DNA from: CBFGRU01 sp965651255
GTDB lineage: Bacteria; Planctomycetota; Phycisphaerae; Phycisphaerales; SM1A02
Length of the DNA stretch: 10,109 nucleotides
NCBI GenBank assembly: GCA_965651255.1
Contig: CBFGRU010000107.1
Span: 1 to 10,109 of the forward strand
Reading direction: 5' to 3'
Under the pieces are notes generated by a model. That model did not search any database. It was not told the DNA's origin and saw only the letters and a list, made by a program, of their open reading frames with translations. Within the stretch, counting starts at the first letter, position 1, and each line of letters starts with the position of its first letter. Made by a program: the position numbers and the translations under genes. Positions 1-7,370 of this stretch are shown here, one piece after another.

Positions 1-210
1 ATTGCGGTGAATGGTGCCCTTGCAGGCAATCTTGTCCAGCAGACCCGCGGTCTTCCGGTACTCAGTCTCGGCGGTTGAAACATCCTTCTCCTGCACCGCA
101 GAAAGGAACTTCTTGATTTGTTCCTTGATACGAACCTTGCGCCAACGATTCAGCGCCTGTCGTTTGGCGTTCTGACGAACTCGCTTCTTGGCTGACTCAG
201 TGTTGGGCAC
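1..210 (-). CDS. rpsT: 30S ribosomal protein S20, N-terminal part (3' end outside window)
   Basis: S20 is a primary binding protein of the 30S subunit that contacts 16S rRNA. Seventy residues are visible. The N-terminus reads MPNTESAKKRVRQNAKR, the S20 signature (Pro-Asn-x-x-Ser-Ala-Lys-Lys-Arg), followed by a basic helix, IKKFLSAVQ, and a C-terminal stretch LLDKIACKGTIHRN typical of the third S20 helix. S20 is usually near 87 residues, so roughly 17 are cut off by the left edge. The start is GTG at 208-210, chosen because it gives the exact family N-terminus and has an AGAGG Shine-Dalgarno site at 221-225, ten bases upstream. A promoter lies just upstream (254-281). The gene diverges from tRNA-Arg. 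A non-AUG start is also known for E. coli rpsT (UUG), where it is linked to low initiation and feedback control; whether that applies here is inference. Confidence 0.96.
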   Translation of the reverse strand, partial: MPNTESAKKRVRQNAKRQALNRWRKVRIKEQIKKFLSAVQEKDVSTAETEYRKTAGLLDKIACKGTIHRN

Positions 211-253
211 GGGTCGAAATCCTCTGGGACTGCTGGTGACTGATGAACCGGAG

Positions 254-281
254 ATTATCCCCTCGGACGCGGTCGAATCAA
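254..281 (-). promoter_or_regulatory. Candidate sigma70 promoter of rpsT
   Basis: On the minus strand TTGATT (276-281) is followed after 16 bases by GATAAT (254-259). The -10 box matches the TATAAT consensus at five of six positions and the -35 box at four of six. The predicted transcript starts near 247, giving a leader of about 37 bases that ends in the AGAGG ribosome site at 221-225 and the GTG start at 210. The call rests on sequence match and position only. Confidence 0.65.
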
Positions 282-296
282 GTCATTGACTGATTC
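275..296. repeat. Imperfect palindrome in the divergent rpsT / tRNA-Arg region
   Basis: GAATCA (275-280) is mirrored by TGATTC (291-296), and inside them GTCA (282-285) is mirrored by TGAC (287-290). One extra A (281) breaks the symmetry, and the centre is a single T (286). The site covers the rpsT -35 box. The loop is too short for a good RNA hairpin, and there is no T-run, so a protein-binding site is more plausible than a terminator. No regulator can be named from the sequence. Confidence 0.4.
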
Positions 297-310
297 AACG
301 GCCGGCCGAC

Positions 311-339
311 TTGAGACCCATCCAGCGATCGGCTACCCT
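311..339 (+). promoter_or_regulatory. Candidate promoter of tRNA-Arg
   Basis: TTGAGA (311-316, five of six consensus positions) is followed after exactly 17 bases by TACCCT (334-339, only three of six). Transcription would start near 346, about 26 bases before the tRNA. The weak, GC-rich -10 box limits confidence. A second -35-like TTGACT at 286-291 has no fitting -10 box. Confidence 0.4.
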
Positions 340-371
340 TCCCGGCTTGCGAGCAGTCGGCTCCAAAGACT

Positions 372-445
372 GCGGGTGTAGCTCAACTGGATAGAGCGTC
401 GGTCTACGAAACCGAAGGTTGCAGGTTCGAGCCCTGCCACCCGCG
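372..445 (+). tRNA. tRNA-Arg (anticodon ACG)
   Basis: A full cloverleaf can be drawn by eye. The acceptor stem GCGGGTG (372-378) pairs with CACCCGC (438-444), and G445 is the discriminator base. The D stem is GCTC/GAGC (381-384/394-397). The anticodon stem TCGGT/ACCGA (399-403/411-415) closes the seven-base loop CTACGAA, with anticodon ACG at 406-408. The variable loop is five bases, and the T stem GCAGG/CCTGC encloses TTCGAGC. The anticodon ACG, with A34 normally deaminated to inosine, reads CGU, CGC and CGA arginine codons. The 3' CCA is not encoded (the DNA continues TTC), so it must be added by CCA-adding enzyme. Confidence 0.97.
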
Positions 446-454
446 TTCAATATC

Positions 455-469
455 GCGGTTTTCAACCGC
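455..469. terminator. Hairpin between convergent tRNA-Arg and the minus-strand operon
   Basis: GCGGTT (455-460) and AACCGC (464-469) form a perfect six-base-pair stem with a three-base loop. It starts ten bases after the tRNA end and 29 bases beyond the stop codon of the last operon gene, so it could stop transcription from both sides. Neither strand has a clear T-run after the stem, so intrinsic termination would be weak. It may instead be a processing or RNA-stability structure. Confidence 0.4.
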
Positions 470-497
470 TCCGGGCGCGGCGTTCTCACAAGATTCC

Positions 498-1307
498 TCA
501 CGGCCGATTCGTCCATCGACCGCTTCGGTAATAGGCCATCGCGGGGTCGATGCCGAATGCCTCGGCCGGTCGATTGGTATCGACCTCTACCAGAATGTCT
601 CCGCCGTTCAGAAGCCGATCGGACGACCAGCTTGAACCGGGGCCGGACAGCAGCGCCACTTCCAGTCTTAGCATCTCGACGAGCGTGGCATCGGTCGTTC
701 GTGGGTGTCGCGCGCCGCGCTGGTAGAGCCGGGCATCTTCCAGGAAGCGGTCCGGGTCGCCGAGCTGACGACTGAACCGCCTGAGCAGCGATGCGATGTC
801 ATGCTCGCGGTCCAGCTGAAGCACACGCTCACCTCGGCCGAGCCGATAGTAACTGAAGGCATTGCAGAGCGCCAGCGCACGATCAGGTTCGATCTGGTTT
901 CGTTCATCCTGTCGGGCGCTCCAGGCGGGCATGACCGAACGGCGATCGAGCAGCGTGGCCAGCGCAAGCCAGGTTCGCTTCTCGGTGTCGATGCGCGCCA
1001 GATCCGCGAGCGCGAGTGCTGCGGAACGACCGTACCGTTCTTCATCTAGCGCCCCAGCCAAACGGAAAAGGTGCTGCGCCAGTTGGCGTTCCGAGTCGCT
1101 CGTGGCGCGGTCCGCAACTTCCTCAGCCAACTCGAAGTAGTCGCCGGGATCGTCCGGATTCAGCGCGGTGAGCTGTTCGTTCCATGCATCGTCCTGTTGA
1201 TGCGGCGATGTTGGGTGTGGTGCAGCCGCGCTGATCATGCCGAGGATCAGCACCAGTGCAACAGCCGCGCTACAGACATGTGGAAGTGAACATTGCCAAT
1301 GTCTCAT
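498..1307 (-). CDS. Secreted hypothetical protein, 269 aa, last gene of the operon
   Basis: I do not recognise a named family. Residues 1-29 form a Sec signal peptide: a short basic start, then a hydrophobic core around AAVALVLILGMISAAA, with likely cleavage after the Ala run. The mature part is soluble and mostly helical. It contains an acidic stretch DYFELAEEVADRA followed by repeat-like helices (RQLAQHLFRLAGALD, RSAALALADLARID, TWLALATLLDRR), which suggests a degenerate TPR/alpha-solenoid fold in the periplasm. The ATG at 1305-1307 overlaps the upstream stop as ATGA, and AAGGAG (1314-1319) sits six bases before it, so both the start and translational coupling are well supported. Its position suggests an accessory role for the ExbB/ExbD-centred system. 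The protein could be lineage-restricted. No catalytic motif is visible. Confidence 0.85.
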   Translation of the reverse strand: MRHWQCSLPHVCSAAVALVLILGMISAAAPHPTSPHQQDDAWNEQLTALNPDDPGDYFELAEEVADRATSDSERQLAQHLFRLAGALDEERYGRSAALALADLARIDTEKRTWLALATLLDRRSVMPAWSARQDERNQIEPDRALALCNAFSYYRLGRGERVLQLDREHDIASLLRRFSRQLGDPDRFLEDARLYQRGARHPRTTDATLVEMLRLEVALLSGPGSSWSSDRLLNGGDILVEVDTNRPAEAFGIDPAMAYYRSGRWTNRP

Positions 1308-4303
1308 GATTCACTCCTTGTTGCGCTGTCGCCCAGCAGAGTCGGCTGCAAGCGCAGCATCCACAACTCGGCGATGGTGCGTTCGACGATGACCGCCTGT
1401 TCGAGAACATCACGCGCATCCCGACGCTGCTGTGCCGAACGCCTTCGCAGCGCCTGAACGGAGTCTGCAAGCGCTGGCTGATCAGCCACGGTCGCGTAGG
1501 CGATGAGGTCCAGCAGCGTAATCTGCATCGAGACCAGTCGCGCCAACCCGCTCGAGGCAAGCCGCTCGCGCGTGGCGTGTCGCCGCTCGATGTCCGCGAG
1601 GGAATCGAATCCGCTGCTCATGATGATCTTGCCGCGCGCGACCGTTCGCCATCCATCCAACAGTCGCTGCAGTTCCAACGCCGGTTGCGTCGGCTCATCC
1701 GCCGGCGCCGATCCGCCGCCAACGTGCATTGCATGCAACCGGTACACCAGCGCAAGAGCTGCTGCACCGCGATCAAGTCGCGAGCGAGATGGGTCATACA
1801 GGCGCAAGGTGTGCTGCGCCAGCGCGCGACGAGTTTCCATGCGCCAGGATTCCGAACGCACGCCGGGAAGAATGCTGCCCGTATACCGGCTGATGATGTC
1901 CGAGACGTTCTGACTGGCCGGTGCATCGGCGAACTGATCGAGCATCGCGAGCGATACGTTCTTTCCGCGCGATAACACTTCAACCAGTGCCGCTTGCGCC
2001 ACACTGCGCACTTCAGCCGGCCCACCGGAATACACCGCCTTGACGAAGGTCGTCGCATCAATCGGGCCCAGGTCACCGCTCGCGTTGTTGCGCAACGAAT
2101 GAACCAGAACGAGCCGCTGCTCTCCCGTTCGGGCGGCTTCATATTGACTGGTCCATTCGCCGTCGATGCCGGTGTACCCGGGAATGAGTGCACCGCCCTG
2201 CCCACCACTTCCGCCCGGCGGGGGATTGATCGGCAATCCCGGCCGACGCGGAATCGGTCCCGGCGGACGATCCGGCGGATTGAGCAGTGGCGAGTTGACC
2301 GCTCCCCCATCGTTTCCACTCAACTCGCGGGCTGCATCGTCGGCGCGCCGCATCGCCTCTTCAGCGCGATCATCATCCCGCTTGGCGATCGCAACCGCCG
2401 CGTGGTTCAGGGCCGCGAGCTGGACAAGCGGCGCGACCCAACGATCCGTTTCCAGGCGATTCGGAGATGTCTCTCGATCGATGCGCTCGACCGCGCCGCG
2501 TGCAATCTCAAGCCAGCTCTTTGCGATCGCCGGGTTCACCGAGAGTGCCGTTCCCGTGCGCCCCTGACCCGCGGCTGACTTCGGCCAACGTTCGCGCAGC
2601 GCGGAAAGCTGCCGCAGTCGTTCTTCGTTTCCTGCATCCACCCGCACGACCAGCGCGTGATCAAACCACGCCATTGCCCCGGATTGCACCAGCAGACTGC
2701 CGAACGCCCAGAGGTCGCGTGTCGAAATCTTCGGGTTCTCATACAGCGCCAGCACTCGATCGCGCACTGCGTCGGACTGATCAAGATCGAGCAGAAACAC
2801 CAGCCGGCCAAGCACGCGAGAAACCGGGTTGAGTGAACCCAGATCGGTTTCCAGTTCCAGCAGATCGCGAACCGCATCGATCAATGAACTCTGGTAGGTT
2901 GAATCGGTCCCGATGCGCCGGTGCGCGGTGAGCCAGATCTCCCACTGATCAAAGACTTCCTGCGAGAAGGACGTCATGCGCACGTGTCCGGGTCGCTGCG
3001 CATCAAGCCACGCACGAGCAGAGGCGGCAAACCCCGTTGGCGTTTCGCCACTGAGATCACCGCACAGCGAACGCACCAGACTCGATGCATGCTGCGAGAC
3101 CGATGGCGGAAGGTCCGTTCGACCGGCCAATTCACCCAGCACGCCACAAATCCACGCGCCACGTGCCTGATCAATGGCCGCGACCGGTGTCCGTGCGCCC
3201 TCGGCGAGAATATCGAGCAACTCATCGGCGATTGTGGGTCGATCCGCAACGGCAAAGAGGGCCTCGGTTACCTCATCTCGAATCGAGCGGTCGATCGAAT
3301 CATCCACGCGCAACCACGCCGTCGCGGCCAGTCGCGTCAACACCCGCCAGTCCTGCTTGACTGCGATGGACGGGGTTCGGCTGACCGTCAATTGACGTAC
3401 GATGCGATCGAGATCGTCGGGCAATCGCGGCGCCTGATCCGCTGCATCAATCACATCCCGCGGCACACCCGCGCCCTGAAAGGTGGGTATCTCGGGCCAA
3501 CTCGCCAATGCCGGCTGACCTTCGCGATCAATGGCCTCCGGCGCGGGAAGCGGATTCCCCGCGATCGGCAACACCGGCCTCTCCACTTCACTGATCAGCG
3601 TCGGGCCCGGAGTATGCGGCTCGCTGAAGAGCACATTCAGAAACAGCACTCCCAACAACACCGCGAACGCGCCGAACAGGATCGACAACTTCACCGTCGC
3701 CCAGAATCCACCTTCGGCAATCTCGGGGATCATCACATCCCGCCATGTCTCCGGTTCCGATGAAGTCGGTGATGCCGGCAACGCATCAAAGCGATTCTGG
3801 CCGCGCGTGATGCTCGATACATCGAATCGTCCTCCCCCGCGTCTGGCGAAGTTGGACAGACCTGTAATCACTTTCAACAGTCCAGCCGGAGCCACCTGAT
3901 GCATCGCCGCGATGGAAACGAGCTTCGCGCGGCTGCGGGCATTCCACCCGCCGTAGGCAATCAGGACCGCCAGCACATGTCGATCAAATTCGGTCAGATC
4001 GGTCGCTGATACTGATCCGCTGGCGGTTCGCGAATGATGGTGATCGGGCATCAGCGCTTCGCCTCGGGCCGATGCCTGTCGTTTGGGATCGCGCAGAATC
4101 GCAGCCGCGCGGCGCAGTTGCCGACGTACGTATTCTCCCTTCGCGGTTGCCCCGTCCGGATGTCGGAACGTTCGCTCCAGTTGTCGTTGCAACGCGCGCT
4201 CAACCGCAACGTGATCCGCTTCCTCCGGCGTCAGGCCGAGCAGCATGAACGCATCAGCCCAATCCGGTACACCCAGGATCTGCAAGACCGGTCCGCCCGT
4301 CAT
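1304..4303 (-). CDS. Single-pass membrane protein with N-terminal J-domain-like module and large periplasmic helical region, 999 aa
   Basis: Residues about 17-76 resemble a J domain. Helix I is DAFMLLGLTPEE, helix II is AVERALQRQLERTFR, the HPD tripeptide is at 48-50, and a third helix ends in AAAILRDPKRQ, matching the usual VLSDPxxR ending. In J proteins HPD stimulates DnaK-type ATPases. Residues 100-155 form a second small helical unit. A single membrane segment lies at about 203-226 (KLSILFGAFAVLLGVLFLNV). There is no signal peptide, so the N-terminal 200 residues should be cytoplasmic and the remaining 770 or so periplasmic. The outer part is alpha-rich, perhaps solenoid-like, and is interrupted by a Pro/Gly-rich linker at about 672-713. 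The ATG at 4301-4303 overlaps the previous stop as ATGA, with GGAGGG at 4312-4317. The family is unknown to me. Loss of true co-chaperone function with retention of the fold is the main alternative. Confidence 0.88.
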   Translation of the reverse strand: MTGGPVLQILGVPDWADAFMLLGLTPEEADHVAVERALQRQLERTFRHPDGATAKGEYVRRQLRRAAAILRDPKRQASARGEALMPDHHHSRTASGSVSATDLTEFDRHVLAVLIAYGGWNARSRAKLVSIAAMHQVAPAGLLKVITGLSNFARRGGGRFDVSSITRGQNRFDALPASPTSSEPETWRDVMIPEIAEGGFWATVKLSILFGAFAVLLGVLFLNVLFSEPHTPGPTLISEVERPVLPIAGNPLPAPEAIDREGQPALASWPEIPTFQGAGVPRDVIDAADQAPRLPDDLDRIVRQLTVSRTPSIAVKQDWRVLTRLAATAWLRVDDSIDRSIRDEVTEALFAVADRPTIADELLDILAEGARTPVAAIDQARGAWICGVLGELAGRTDLPPSVSQHASSLVRSLCGDLSGETPTGFAASARAWLDAQRPGHVRMTSFSQEVFDQWEIWLTAHRRIGTDSTYQSSLIDAVRDLLELETDLGSLNPVSRVLGRLVFLLDLDQSDAVRDRVLALYENPKISTRDLWAFGSLLVQSGAMAWFDHALVVRVDAGNEERLRQLSALRERWPKSAAGQGRTGTALSVNPAIAKSWLEIARGAVERIDRETSPNRLETDRWVAPLVQLAALNHAAVAIAKRDDDRAEEAMRRADDAARELSGNDGGAVNSPLLNPPDRPPGPIPRRPGLPINPPPGGSGGQGGALIPGYTGIDGEWTSQYEAARTGEQRLVLVHSLRNNASGDLGPIDATTFVKAVYSGGPAEVRSVAQAALVEVLSRGKNVSLAMLDQFADAPASQNVSDIISRYTGSILPGVRSESWRMETRRALAQHTLRLYDPSRSRLDRGAAALALVYRLHAMHVGGGSAPADEPTQPALELQRLLDGWRTVARGKIIMSSGFDSLADIERRHATRERLASSGLARLVSMQITLLDLIAYATVADQPALADSVQALRRRSAQQRRDARDVLEQAVIVERTIAELWMLRLQPTLLGDSATRSES

Positions 4304-6957
4304 GACTCGGTCCCTCCATCCCCGGTGGAGACGATCGTCTGGTCAAGCTCCCGCAATCGCGTGCGCCACGGCTCGGGGCCATACTCCGGGCGAAGCGATT
4401 TGTGTTGATCCATCACGGCTCGCGCACGTGCCGGGTCCATGTCCTTCAGGAGCGCGATCTGGTGAAACTTTGCTTCGTACCAGCCGTCGGTCCCGATTTC
4501 CAGCCCGTTCACCAGCCGCCTCCACGAGGCAAGCGCATCCTCCGTTCGACCGTCCACGACCGCAAGCAGTGCAAAACGCCGAAGAAACTCCGCGCTCGAC
4601 GGCCGGACCTTCAACAGCAATTCATACAGATCGAGCGCATCCAGCGCAACCTCACGGGATCGACCCGTCTGCCACAACTGGAACGATGCATCTGCAACCG
4701 CCGCAAAGTACGAAAAGGTTCGCGCATCATCCAGGGCCGCTTCACTTCGCTCGAACTCCGACAGCGCACGCTGGCCGAACGACACCAACCGCGCGATCGC
4801 CGGTCGATCATCAAAGGGCGCATTCGTTGATCGGCTCTCGGTATACCGGTCATATGCATCACGAAACACCGCACGCACCGCGGCACGCGACCAGGTACTC
4901 TCTGTATTGCGTTCCCACAGTGCATCCGCAATGCGAACCGCATCCTGCGGCTGTTGGGTACGCAGGGCGTAGATGGCCCGGCGGTAATCAATCTCATCCG
5001 CGAACTCACTGAAGTCGATGGATCCGCTCCGACGAATCTCATCCAACACGACGAACGCCTGGGCGGCGGCCTCGAACCGATCCACTCCTTCATACAACGC
5101 CACTTCCAACACGCGGCGGGCGCGAATCATCTTTGTCTGCCGTTGCACGGGGGCGGAAAACATGTTGTCCGCGTCATCAGTCAGGAGCAGTCGAACCGCA
5201 ACATCAACGTACCGCCGCCCGTGATCCAGTCGATTCTCCGTATCCTGACGGAACAACTCGTACAACATCTGCGCCGCGCGGGCCTGCGCGGCGCTGTACA
5301 CTTCACTGTTGTCGGGAATCGCAAGAAGCTCATCCACCTGTTCCCTGGATGCTGCTCGGAGCCCTTCGGCCCGCCTCAGAATCAGACGCGATGCATAATC
5401 GCTTGAGGGATACGTTTCGAGAAACCGATCGAGCAACACTTCCAGTTCCGCTTCGGCGGCTGAACTGCCCGCCCGCACCAGCTTGTCAAGCGACACAATC
5501 GCCATCCACAGCGCCTCGGGCGCCTCGCCCGCCGGAAGCGATCCGATGGCGCTCAGAAAGGCGTCCTTCGCTTCGATGTACTCGCCTCGGAAGAAAAAGC
5601 AGAAGCCAATCAATCGCCGACATCCGGCGGCTGCGGTGTCGTACCGGCTCGTGTCGGGCGCAACCAGCGCATCGCGAAAGGCCTCGGCTGCCTCGGCGTA
5701 GAATCGGCGCGTGGCGTCATCGGCCGCGGGCTCTTCACTCTCGCCATGCGCTTCGCGCGCCTGCTGATACGCGATCACCCCGCGCACATAGTTGGCAGCG
5801 AATCCTTCCTGACCGATTGCTTCAGCGCCGAATCGTTGCGCAAGATCCAGTACTTGCGCGAGTTCCGCGCGGGCAGCCAGTTGCGCCAGCGCAAAGGTCG
5901 CGGTCTGCTGCGCCTCGATCGAGCGGGTTGATTCTTCAAGCCCGTGGACCGCCGCCAACCGAATCCATGCCAGTGGCGCATCGTTCGGCCGGGCTGCAAT
6001 GACTTCGCTCAGAACATCGCGAGCCATGCGGAAATCATTCTTATCAAGGGCAATAACCATTCGCCACGCGGGCAGTTGATCACGCACCGAGGGCACCACG
6101 CCCGGTGCTTCGAGCACCTGCAACCAGCGATTGCCCACTGAAAGCGGGAACAGAATTGACTTGGTCAAGGCCATGCCAAGCACGGTTCGCGCAAACGCAT
6201 CGGTCTCGAGCAGATCTTTCGGCACCCGATCCGCATCAAACACGGGCTCACGCGGATCAAGCAGCCACGCGAAGAGCTGTTCCGCTTCCCCCGCGGGCGT
6301 GGCAACACCAGAGAGCCACGCACGGTAGTAATGCGACCACGCGAGCAGGAACGTGGCGGACTGCAATGACCGTTCAACATTGCGCAGTTCGTTGCCGTAG
6401 ATGACCGCATCACCCGCGCCGGATCGCTCGACCCGCCGCTCGAGCGCCTGTTGCACGCGCAGCAGTCGGGCGCGAAGATCGCTGAGTTTGGTGGCTGACT
6501 CTTCAAAAATGCGCAGGGCGCGGGCGGCCTCTTCCTCATCCACCAGCCGCAGTCGGTAGTCCTCTGCAATGCGTTCCGCCGCCCGGTACAAACCGCGCTG
6601 CAGCGAGAGTTGCAGTTCGTCCGCAGCGCCATCGGGCATGGCCTCAAGAAGTTGTCTGGCGCGCACCTCCAACTCGACGCGCTGCGCCGGATCGGTCGCC
6701 GACTCCAGCAGCGTGGCGTAGAGCTGCGCCAATTCAGCCGCGAGACGATCGCGCGTTTCCCCTTCGGCGCTGGCCATCTCATTTTCCAGATGCACCGCCA
6801 GCAAACGGTTCAAGCCCTGACGGCGCAGCCATTGCGCAACGTCATCGGCCGATGTACTCATCGTGAAACTGAACCCCAGCGCAAGTGTCGCACCGAGGAC
6901 GAATGCAGCACACGATCGATGCGGATTGTTGCGCACGCTACGCATCGCCGGGCACAT
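4300..6957 (-). CDS. Secreted TPR/helical-repeat protein, 885 aa
   Basis: Residues 1-37 look like a Sec signal peptide: the basic stretch RSVRNNPHR, a hydrophobic core AAFVLGATLALGFSF, and likely cleavage after STSA. The remainder is almost entirely helical. TPR-like units are visible near residues 450-475 (GEYIEAKDAFLSAIGSLP), 505-530 (LDRFLETYPSSDYASRLI, like BamD/YbgF repeats) and 775-860 (YELLLKVRPSSAEFLRRF, then EDALASWRRLV). Residues 40-180 are charged and Leu/Ala-rich and could form coiled coil. There is no membrane segment after the signal. Such proteins usually act as protein-binding scaffolds, so a periplasmic scaffold for the adjacent ExbB/ExbD motor is a reasonable inference. I kept the ATG at 6955-6957 because GAGAAGG (6964-6970) sits six bases upstream. 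It overlaps the ExbD gene by 20 bases; Met5 (6943-6945) is an alternative with a weaker ribosome site. Confidence 0.88.
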   Translation of the reverse strand: MCPAMRSVRNNPHRSCAAFVLGATLALGFSFTMSTSADDVAQWLRRQGLNRLLAVHLENEMASAEGETRDRLAAELAQLYATLLESATDPAQRVELEVRARQLLEAMPDGAADELQLSLQRGLYRAAERIAEDYRLRLVDEEEAARALRIFEESATKLSDLRARLLRVQQALERRVERSGAGDAVIYGNELRNVERSLQSATFLLAWSHYYRAWLSGVATPAGEAEQLFAWLLDPREPVFDADRVPKDLLETDAFARTVLGMALTKSILFPLSVGNRWLQVLEAPGVVPSVRDQLPAWRMVIALDKNDFRMARDVLSEVIAARPNDAPLAWIRLAAVHGLEESTRSIEAQQTATFALAQLAARAELAQVLDLAQRFGAEAIGQEGFAANYVRGVIAYQQAREAHGESEEPAADDATRRFYAEAAEAFRDALVAPDTSRYDTAAAGCRRLIGFCFFFRGEYIEAKDAFLSAIGSLPAGEAPEALWMAIVSLDKLVRAGSSAAEAELEVLLDRFLETYPSSDYASRLILRRAEGLRAASREQVDELLAIPDNSEVYSAAQARAAQMLYELFRQDTENRLDHGRRYVDVAVRLLLTDDADNMFSAPVQRQTKMIRARRVLEVALYEGVDRFEAAAQAFVVLDEIRRSGSIDFSEFADEIDYRRAIYALRTQQPQDAVRIADALWERNTESTWSRAAVRAVFRDAYDRYTESRSTNAPFDDRPAIARLVSFGQRALSEFERSEAALDDARTFSYFAAVADASFQLWQTGRSREVALDALDLYELLLKVRPSSAEFLRRFALLAVVDGRTEDALASWRRLVNGLEIGTDGWYEAKFHQIALLKDMDPARARAVMDQHKSLRPEYGPEPWRTRLRELDQTIVSTGDGGTES

Positions 6958-7363
6958 AGGTCACCTTCTCGAAGTCTGCATCGCGTGCGGCCTGCACCGC
7001 GGCGGTGGCGAATCCAACTGAGACATCGCCGGACACCGTGATGAACACACCCGCTTCCTTGGGCAACTCCTGCAGTCGGTCGGCCAGCGCTGCCTTGTCG
7101 CGAAACACCTGTGAACCAAGCCGGTATCCCGGCGCGCCCTCGATCATCATGACCTCGATCACCTGCGGCTGAAAGTCGGTTGAATCTCCTGACGCCGCGT
7201 TGCGCTTCGTCTGCAACGTGGGGCTCAGGCGATCTTCCGGCTGTGACACGACCATCGTGACCATGAAGTAGATGAGCAGCAGAAAGATGATGTCGATCAT
7301 GCTGGTCAGGTTCAACGCCACCTGACTGAGACCGCGTCGAGTTTGTCGTACGCGAATACGCAT
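6938..7363 (-). CDS. ExbD/TolR family proton-channel subunit (second of two), 141 aa
   Basis: ExbD/TolR proteins are single-pass inner-membrane subunits that sit in the pore of an ExbB/TolQ pentamer and turn proton flow into periplasmic work. Here a short basic cytoplasmic tail (MRIRVRQTRRG) leads into NLTSMIDIIFLLLIYFMVT (18-36), with the proton-relay Asp at residue 24, equivalent to E. coli ExbD Asp25. The segment has Ser where the usual motif has Pro (TPMID). The periplasmic part is about 100 residues, includes VIEVMMIEGAPGYRLGS and ends FEKVTYVPGDA, which fits the ExbD C-terminal fold. The length of 141 aa is normal. The gene starts seven bases after the stop of the first exbD-like gene, and its end overlaps the TPR gene. 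Whether it belongs to an ExbD, TolR or Agl-type subgroup cannot be decided here. Confidence 0.93.
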   Translation of the reverse strand: MRIRVRQTRRGLSQVALNLTSMIDIIFLLLIYFMVTMVVSQPEDRLSPTLQTKRNAASGDSTDFQPQVIEVMMIEGAPGYRLGSQVFRDKAALADRLQELPKEAGVFITVSGDVSVGFATAAVQAARDADFEKVTYVPGDA

Positions 7364-7370
7364 GGTGAGA

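Noticed and set aside
286..291. TTGACT as the -35 box of the tRNA promoter
   Set aside because: No -10-like hexamer is found 15-19 bases downstream; the TTGAGA at 311-316 with TACCCT fits better.
295..516. 73-codon minus-strand frame across the tRNA
   Set aside because: It is mostly the antisense of tRNA-Arg (the segment reading ARTCNLRFRRPTLYPVELHP is a well-known spurious translation of tRNA antisense).
2921..3763. 280-codon open frame on the plus strand
   Set aside because: It lies wholly opposite the 999-aa gene. Its translation is Arg/His/Pro/Gln-rich with no domain, signal or ribosome site, as expected for the antisense of a GC-rich gene.
4245..5012. 255-codon open frame on the plus strand
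   Set aside because: It crosses the junction of two well-supported minus-strand genes, and its His/Pro/Thr/Arg-rich translation has no hydrophobic core pattern.
5133..6002. 289-codon open frame on the plus strand
   Set aside because: It is opposite the 885-aa TPR gene and made mostly of Arg, Pro, Ser and Ala without any fold pattern. The minus strand has a signal peptide and TPR units here.
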